The notes beneath the pieces were generated by a model. The model did no database searches and was not told the DNA's origin. It was given only the letters and a program-made list of their open reading frames with translations. A program made the position numbers and the translations under genes. A stretch of 41,452 nucleotides of DNA, taken from assembly GCA_023484045.1 (NCBI GenBank), contig JAMDAA010000036.1, positions 1-41,452 on the forward strand. Direction: 5' to 3'. The DNA is from Patescibacteria group bacterium. Lineage in GTDB: Bacteria; Patescibacteriota; Microgenomatia; Levybacterales; UBA12049. Shown here in pieces: positions 35,452-41,452 of the stretch. Numbering within the stretch: the stretch's first letter is position 1; every line of letters begins with the position of its first letter.

Positions 35452-37101
35452 TTACCGGATATTGTTATTATACTCGACCGACAGCTCTTGTAGTGTTTTA
35501 ATATCTTGTTTGCCGTAATAAGACTTTATCTGTTCTTGATCCCAATAAGGTAAATCATCGGGATTATTTGAAGTTACCTGCCTGTGGTCGATAAATTTTG
35601 GCTTTTCAGATAGTCTCCAAACAGAGGGTGAAAAAGTAAGGTATGTTAGGCTCCAGGCGCTGCGGGGTAGATAAAAACTAGAAAGGAGATTACTCTCGTT
35701 GATTATTTGGCTTTTCCTGTTTGCCGCAAATAGCCAGTTCCATTCGTAAATAATTTTTTTGATAACCATTGGAAAGTTACTTAATTGGCGATTTATAATA
35801 AGGTACCTTTGTAATAATTTCTCTTTACTGTCTTGATCTGAGACGTTATTATAAAAAAAAGCGTAATAGGTTGAAAGATATGAAGCCTGCTGATATGAAG
35901 GCATGGAAGAACTAAAAAAACTTTTTTCCAAACTTCCGGCTGGGCCGACTCCATTTAAAAGCGGTTTTTGCCGGTATGTTTGGATAAAATAATCTAATGT
36001 TGCAAGTCTTGGCTCAAAACTCAAGTCGGGACATAGATAGTTCATCGTTTCTCTCTGCCAGAACCATTCGTATCCCTTAGGGAAGTCATTCTCCCACCCA
36101 TTCCTAGCAACGTGGCGAAAATAATTATTTGAAGCAAGTTTGAGGCCTAAAAATGTATTTTCCTCGGCTTCAAGCCGAAAATCCCGTTTTTTAAACACAT
36201 AATAAGGAAACTCTTCGGCGGAGCCAAAACAAGCGCCAGTTGCAAGATAGGGGCCGTTGATAGTTTTTTTTTCTTCATTGTCGGTTCCAACAAAAAGCAA
36301 GCTCGAGCTTAATATTTTAGGGGGCGATTGAATAATGGGGGAGTTTGCGGGTTTAATAAAGGCGGCGGCTGGCCGATAACAGCCGGCTCCGGACGAGAGA
36401 CAGCCGGCTCTTTTATCCACCTCGGCTTTTAAGGCAGATGCGTTTTTTTCTAAAAGATTAAGATCGGATAAAATAATTTTTTTGGAGCTAACGGATTTGA
36501 GAAAAACCAGATTACCTTGCGGAATCTCATTCTGGTGGTTTTTGATGGTTTTAATAAAATCACTACTATCTTTTTGATATTTTTGCGCGGCTTGTTTGTA
36601 GGTAATTAGAAGATTTTCGGCTGATATATCACCGGGTTTTGCCAAAAATTGTCCCTCTGCCTGCTTAACAGTATCTAAAGAAGATAGAAAAGAAGTAGGG
36701 AAGAGATGGGGATATTTGGAATGATTAGTAGTAAAAGTATCTTCAACTGTTCTTAAGCCATTGACTGCATTTTTTAATCCGGAAATATCCAAGTCGGGAC
36801 TGATAAAGAGGGGATCTTCCTTAGTTAATAAATAAAAATAGACAAGCTGTTTTACTTGTTGCTTCTGATTGTAGTTGATTGGTCGGTTATCCCAAGCGGT
36901 AATCGTACCCTTTTTAAAGCTGTAGTCTCTATTCCCAGATCTTAATTTTTCAATAGTGATATCATTGATTGATCTGGAATTATCAAACAGGTTTAAATTA
37001 CGAAAAACTACAGGTAAAATAATGGCAAGTATTGTCCCTAGCAAAAAGAAAACAAGATAAAATTTCTTCACAGAGAATCTATTATATCCCAACTTATTCA
37101 C
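35452..37101 (-). CDS. Membrane-anchored protein of unknown function
   Basis: 549-aa ORF, N-terminal TM FYLVFFLLGTILAIILPVVF. Confidence 0.75.
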   Translation of the reverse strand: MNKLGYNRFSVKKFYLVFFLLGTILAIILPVVFRNLNLFDNSRSINDITIEKLRSGNRDYSFKKGTITAWDNRPINYNQKQQVKQLVYFYLLTKEDPLFISPDLDISGLKNAVNGLRTVEDTFTTNHSKYPHLFPTSFLSSLDTVKQAEGQFLAKPGDISAENLLITYKQAAQKYQKDSSDFIKTIKNHQNEIPQGNLVFLKSVSSKKIILSDLNLLEKNASALKAEVDKRAGCLSSGAGCYRPAAAFIKPANSPIIQSPPKILSSSLLFVGTDNEEKKTINGPYLATGACFGSAEEFPYYVFKKRDFRLEAEENTFLGLKLASNNYFRHVARNGWENDFPKGYEWFWQRETMNYLCPDLSFEPRLATLDYFIQTYRQKPLLNGVGPAGSLEKSFFSSSMPSYQQASYLSTYYAFFYNNVSDQDSKEKLLQRYLIINRQLSNFPMVIKKIIYEWNWLFAANRKSQIINESNLLSSFYLPRSAWSLTYLTFSPSVWRLSEKPKFIDHRQVTSNNPDDLPYWDQEQIKSYYGKQDIKTLQELSVEYNNNIR

Positions 37102-37154
37102 AATTTAATACTTGCAAATTAAAGCATTTTAATACAAACTGGGCTTAGGGGGAA

Positions 37155-37421
37155 ATGAAAATTAAAACACTTAAAACTTCTTCCAAGCTTTTTCTTTGTA
37201 CCATGCTTGGCTTTGGGTTGGTATTTTGTCTGGAAAAACTCGCTAATGCAAAAATTATTTTTCCATCCGCAGCCCAATCGACAATCTCAGCAGACATTAA
37301 TCCTAAAACATTGATTTGTCAGGCCGATCCTCCGCAAACAATAGATCAATCTTCTATTCTGGGAAAACAGGCGATGGAGAATAAGGCCTGTTTATTTATC
37401 GGCTGTGGCGGATTTTTCTAA
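37155..37421 (+). CDS. Small secreted Cys-containing peptide
   Basis: Signal peptide ending LANA; mature part ends NKACLFIGCGGFF; SD-like aggggga upstream. Confidence 0.65.
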   Translation: MKIKTLKTSSKLFLCTMLGFGLVFCLEKLANAKIIFPSAAQSTISADINPKTLICQADPPQTIDQSSILGKQAMENKACLFIGCGGFF

Positions 37422-37544
37422 AAAGGTTGCCATTGGCATACCCGTTCAAAATATTTTGTCAACCTCGCAAGGTAAAGTGTTCTCTGTCTTTTTTCGTCTT
37501 TATGAACAACATTTGTTCTAAATACCAATAGAGTCTTTTTGTAT

Positions 37545-37970
37545 TTATCTTATTAAATTACTTGCTTGTATACCGAATAATTGATGCCAGTAATTAAAAG
37601 TTAAAATTTGATAAATATCTCTTTTTTTCATTAGAACTACATTTAATGCTTCTCTAAAATTAATATCTTTTTCCTTATTCGCTTTTAAAATTCTTAATGC
37701 CGAGACGAAATCTGTCTTTTGAGGGAATATGATTTCTATTTCTGAAATAAGAATTATGTCTAAAAATTCTAGAGCTAAAGAATTACTTGCTTCGCGGGCA
37801 AGTGTATAATAGGCCTCTGTTATATTATGAGAGCTCGTAGAAACCTGATATTCTAATCTTCCCAAAGTATCAAAAGCCCTTATTGTTTTTTGATGATTAG
37901 GATCGGCCCTGTCGATAAAAGAATATAAAACCGTAGAATCGATAAAAATTTTACTTGACTGAATAGACAT
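37545..37970 (-). CDS. PIN-domain protein (VapC-like toxin candidate)
   Basis: KIFIDSTVLYSFIDRADPNHQKTIRAFD, ITEAYYTLAR, DINFREALNVVLMKKRDIYQILTFN. Confidence 0.75.
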   Translation of the reverse strand: MSIQSSKIFIDSTVLYSFIDRADPNHQKTIRAFDTLGRLEYQVSTSSHNITEAYYTLAREASNSLALEFLDIILISEIEIIFPQKTDFVSALRILKANKEKDINFREALNVVLMKKRDIYQILTFNYWHQLFGIQASNLIR

Positions 37971-37974
37971 AATT

Positions 37975-38247
37975 TTATGATTTATTCATACTTAATCCTC
38001 TTGCCCTTAGTCTAAAAAACGGATCGGAGAGCGAAAACGGCTTTTTCTTTTTTGTTTTTAAGCCTGGGTTTTTCTGGACATTTGGAGTAAAACCTTCGAT
38101 AAAACTTCTTAAATCACTGGCGGATATTCTTATATTCCCACCAGCCCTAAAGGCGTTTAATTTTTCTTCCCTAATATATCTTCTAATCGTTAAGGGGTGT
38201 ACTTTTAGTATTAATGCAACTTGAGAAACACTGTAATACTCATCCAT
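37975..38247 (-). CDS. Excisionase/MerR-type HTH protein (antitoxin candidate)
   Basis: YYSVSQVALILKVHPLTIRRYIREEKLNAFRAGGNIRISASDLRSFIEG; 4 bp from the PIN gene. Confidence 0.82.
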   Translation of the reverse strand: MDEYYSVSQVALILKVHPLTIRRYIREEKLNAFRAGGNIRISASDLRSFIEGFTPNVQKNPGLKTKKKKPFSLSDPFFRLRARGLSMNKS

Positions 38248-38335
38248 AAAAGACTATGCAATTATATGTAATAATATACAATATTATATAAACTTTGTCA
38301 AGATTTGACTCTTTTATAGTATAAACCTCAAACTA

Positions 38336-38367
38336 TACCTATGCATAGATTAATCTATGCATAGGTA
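38336..38367. promoter_or_regulatory. Perfect 32-bp palindrome, candidate operator/hairpin
   Basis: tacctatgcatagattaatctatgcataggta equals its own reverse complement; ATG at 38372. Confidence 0.85.
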
Positions 38368-38371
38368 ATAT

Positions 38372-41300
38372 ATGTCTAAAAGTCTGCCCATAAACGAAAA
38401 TAGAAAATTAGTAGTTATTAGCGAAGCAGCAAAAATTCTAGGAGTGTCGATCGATACCATAAGACGATGGGATAAGACTGGGATTTTGCATTCAACCCGG
38501 CCAAACGGAAAAAACCGTTATTTTTCCGTAGAGGAACTAGAAGAAATTAAATTTTCACAAAGCTTGCCGATTTCGGAAGCATCCAAAAGACTCGGAATTT
38601 CCGAAACTACCTTAAGAAGACTTGATACAAAAGGAATTTTAAAGGCAAAAAGGAATAAAAATAAAGAGAGGGTTTATGATAGGGAAGCCCTGGATAAATT
38701 TCTTAATTCTGACTATTTTCTCCGTAAAAAGGAAATCGAGGATGAAATTCTTAAACCATTAGTTTCACTTCCGGAAAACAAGAAAAAAGAATCAAGATTT
38801 CAGACAAGACAAAAGATAATCGGTGCGTTAGTCCAAGACAACACCGAAAAGATAATCCATTTGTGGAATTTTAGAAAAGCATTTCTTTTAAGCACGTTAT
38901 TGCCAATCACCATTTTCATTTTTTTAGTCGCGATTATCACGATTTTATTTTTGCTCTTCCCTTTGCAAACGGCAAAATGGTTTGGGTATAGGAAGCCCGA
39001 AAATTTGATTAGTTATGTAAATTCAATAGATAGAGGTCAAGTTTTAGGAGCTCAAACCTCACAAGGGAATGAGATTACAGGACAAGTATTGGGAGTAATG
39101 CTTAGGCCTGTAAGCGCGGTGTCGTTGGAAGTTGTTAAAGTAGTTAATAAAAATACGTATGATGAGATTACGGCAGAGCAAAAGATAAAAAACGTAAATG
39201 ATATTTTAAAGATAAATTCTAATGGAGAGATTGTGGTCGAAAAACAGCTAATGCTTCCAGACAGTTCTTATCTAAAGATTCCCGATCAGAAAGTGGTAGT
39301 AAATTTAAATTCAGAACTTGTTGACGGTAAAAAACCCGGAAGCGGAGAAGGAGATTTAACTGTTTGGGGAGTCGGAGGATCGATTCCTGGACTTATTATT
39401 AATTCATCAGATCTCGTGGACGGAGCGGTGACAACGGAAAAATTAGCTGCGAACGCTGTAACTACAGGAAAAATCGCCGACGGAGCGATTACATCTGCAA
39501 AATTTGTTTCTGGTTTAACTTTTACTCCGAGTGATAATTCCGTAACGAGCGCCAAGATAGTTGACGGGACAATAGTTGATATAGACATATCTTCTTCGGC
39601 GTCGATCAGTGATTCCAAACTTGCGCAAATTACATCTTCTAATAAAGTTGCCGGTAGCGCAATTCAACTTTCTTCAACAGGCGGTTTAGTCAATAATTCG
39701 GGATTGTCGTTAAAAACAACATGCACTACTAGTCAGGTTTTAGTTTGGGACGGTAGTACTTGGGCTTGCGGTACAGGCGGAGGATCAGGAACGATAACAG
39801 CAGTTGTTGCCGGATCGGGATTAACGGGGGGCGGGACATCCGGTTCGGTTACATTAGCGGTATCGGGATTAACGGTTTCCCATTTTGCATCAGCCAATAT
39901 TTCTCAATGGACAAACAATTCGGAATATCTTACTTTATTAACGTTTCCGTATAACTCGACAAATCTTACGATTAATGGTTCAAATAAACTAGATACAATT
40001 CAGGGAATTTCAACAGCCGCTACGCCAACCTTTGCCGGATTGTACGTAACGGGTAATATGGGTATCGGGACAACGACTCCTTTTTCTCCTCTTCATATTT
40101 CCGGAGGAAACACGGGAGGAAGATCGGTTGCGATTTTTGACCAGACAGGTGCGTCGAGTAACGACATACTCTCCGCCTCAGCTTCCGGAGCGACAAAGAT
40201 GACTCTTAACAATGGTGGGGATTTAACACTCTCCGGTAATGTATCAATCGCAACGGGTAAAACATACTCCATTAGCGGTTCCACGAGCCAGACTTATGCC
40301 TCTGCTGTCTGTGTCACAACAACAGGAGGAATTGTAACGGGAACAGGAGCGTGTACCGGGGGTAGTACTACAGATTACTGGACTCTTGCAAACGGTACTC
40401 TCTATCCTGTCAATACTACTCTCGATGTCTTAATCGGTGGAACTGCAACGAGTGGCGCTAATTTTGCAAAATTTGCATTCACCGGAGTTAACGGGAGTAA
40501 TACTCCGACAGCTTCCATATCGGCGGGAACTGCAGGAGGAGTTTACCTAACATCAACAGGAATACTAGCCACAACAGCGAGACAAACATTAACGCTCGGA
40601 GATTCGACGACGACTGGGAATGTAATATTTAATCAAGCGGGAAATGTTGGTATCGGGACAACAAGCCCAAGAAGTAATCTTCATATATCAGACAGTGGAC
40701 AATACAAGCCCAATTTAATGATTGAAGGGACATATAACGGATCTGCAAGTGACGCAAATTTATATATTAAAAGGACAAAAAATAATGCTGTTCTCTCGAA
40801 CTGGGATACAATCGGATATGTTAGATTCACCTCTATTAATTCTACTCCTACCCAAACAGACTATGCCCGCATAAATGGACAGGTTGGTTCTTCGACTGCT
40901 GGATCGGAAAGAGGTTCTTTAAACTTTGAAGTCATGGATAATGGAAGCATTATAACCTTTTTAAGGTTCAACGGCTATGATACTGTTGTCAACGACAATA
41001 AAAATAATATTGATTTTTACGTTAGAGGACAAGTTGATTCTAATTTGCTCTTTGCGGATGCAAGTTTAAACAGTATCGGTGTTGGGACTGGATCTCCCCT
41101 CTCTCTTCTCCATGTATCAGGAGGAAATATTGGAGGTAGGGCTTTGGCGATATTTGATCAGAGAGGAGCAACAGCAAATGATATCTTAACAGCCTCAGCT
41201 TCCGGAGCAACAAAATTAACTCTTGGTAATGCAGGAGATTTAACTGTAACTGGGAATGTAGCGGCAGGAACAGGAAAAGCGTTTTATGTCGGATCAACCC

Positions 41301-41452
41301 AAGGCCAAACCTACGGATCAGCTGTGTGTGTAACCACAACCGGCGGAATAGTTACGGGAACTGCGGCCTGCCCAGGAGGAACAGGGGGAAGTAATTGGAC
41401 TCTGGAAAACGGAACACTGCATCCGAATAACGCCACTCTCGATGTCTTAATC
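38372..41452 (+). CDS. Giant transmembrane protein: two MerR-like HTH domains, TM helix, tail-fibre-like surface repeats (truncated by window end)
   Basis: Codon-by-codon translation open for 1027 codons. HTH1 VISEAAKILGVSIDTIRRWDKTGIL; HTH2 LPISEASKRLGISETTLRRLDTKGIL; TM AFLLSTLLPITIFIFLVAIITILFLLF; repeats LVDGAVTTEKLAANAVTTGKIADGAIT and GIGTTTPFSPLHISGG. Absent from ORF track because no stop falls in the window. Confidence 0.9.
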   Translation, partial: MSKSLPINENRKLVVISEAAKILGVSIDTIRRWDKTGILHSTRPNGKNRYFSVEELEEIKFSQSLPISEASKRLGISETTLRRLDTKGILKAKRNKNKERVYDREALDKFLNSDYFLRKKEIEDEILKPLVSLPENKKKESRFQTRQKIIGALVQDNTEKIIHLWNFRKAFLLSTLLPITIFIFLVAIITILFLLFPLQTAKWFGYRKPENLISYVNSIDRGQVLGAQTSQGNEITGQVLGVMLRPVSAVSLEVVKVVNKNTYDEITAEQKIKNVNDILKINSNGEIVVEKQLMLPDSSYLKIPDQKVVVNLNSELVDGKKPGSGEGDLTVWGVGGSIPGLIINSSDLVDGAVTTEKLAANAVTTGKIADGAITSAKFVSGLTFTPSDNSVTSAKIVDGTIVDIDISSSASISDSKLAQITSSNKVAGSAIQLSSTGGLVNNSGLSLKTTCTTSQVLVWDGSTWACGTGGGSGTITAVVAGSGLTGGGTSGSVTLAVSGLTVSHFASANISQWTNNSEYLTLLTFPYNSTNLTINGSNKLDTIQGISTAATPTFAGLYVTGNMGIGTTTPFSPLHISGGNTGGRSVAIFDQTGASSNDILSASASGATKMTLNNGGDLTLSGNVSIATGKTYSISGSTSQTYASAVCVTTTGGIVTGTGACTGGSTTDYWTLANGTLYPVNTTLDVLIGGTATSGANFAKFAFTGVNGSNTPTASISAGTAGGVYLTSTGILATTARQTLTLGDSTTTGNVIFNQAGNVGIGTTSPRSNLHISDSGQYKPNLMIEGTYNGSASDANLYIKRTKNNAVLSNWDTIGYVRFTSINSTPTQTDYARINGQVGSSTAGSERGSLNFEVMDNGSIITFLRFNGYDTVVNDNKNNIDFYVRGQVDSNLLFADASLNSIGVGTGSPLSLLHVSGGNIGGRALAIFDQRGATANDILTASASGATKLTLGNAGDLTVTGNVAAGTGKAFYVGSTQGQTYGSAVCVTTTGGIVTGTAACPGGTGGSNWTLENGTLHPNNATLDVLI

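Noticed and set aside
39286-41339. ORFs 39286..39618 (-), 39760..39954 (+), 40093..40284 (-), 41040..41339 (-)
   Set aside because: Shadow ORFs of the giant plus-strand frame, which stays open over 1027 codons.
38372-41452. Prophage tail-fibre locus
   Set aside because: No capsid, portal, terminase or tail assembly genes in the window; the HTH-TM N-terminus does not fit a virion fibre.

Overview
Gene-dense, AT-rich bacterial window, most likely Candidate Phyla Radiation / Patescibacteria (Microgenomates-like). The lineage is inferred from gene content, many small proteins and in-frame palindromic repeats. Recognisable genes include argS, an M16 peptidase, ndk, a DsbA-like oxidoreductase, a class A PBP, an AlkD-like protein, pyrD-pyrF-pyrE, a sortase, mreB, a WecG/TagA glycosyltransferase, GT4 glycosyltransferases, glgA, galT, an SsuABC/TauABC-type ABC transporter and a PIN/HTH pair. 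There are also two 23S-IVP-like four-helix-bundle proteins, tRNA-Pro(CGG) and tRNA-Arg(CCU). Two genes run off the window ends and are missing from the ORF track: a GAF/PAS-type sensor protein (844..1, minus) and a >=1027-aa protein (38372..41452, plus). The latter combines two MerR-like HTH domains, one TM helix and tail-fibre-like surface repeats, with a perfect 32-bp palindrome 4 bp upstream of its ATG. The most unusual pattern is 'gene-terminus echoes'. At argS (3' end), the sortase gene (3' end) and mreB (5' end), a second, strongly diverged copy of the gene terminus lies next to the intact gene, with a hairpin-forming sequence at or between the copies. For sortase and mreB the divergence is almost entirely synonymous. 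Arrays of a palindromic 9-mer (AAGTNNCTT) surround and interrupt one four-helix-bundle gene. No database or folding program was run; all calls come from reading the sequence and the supplied ORFs.
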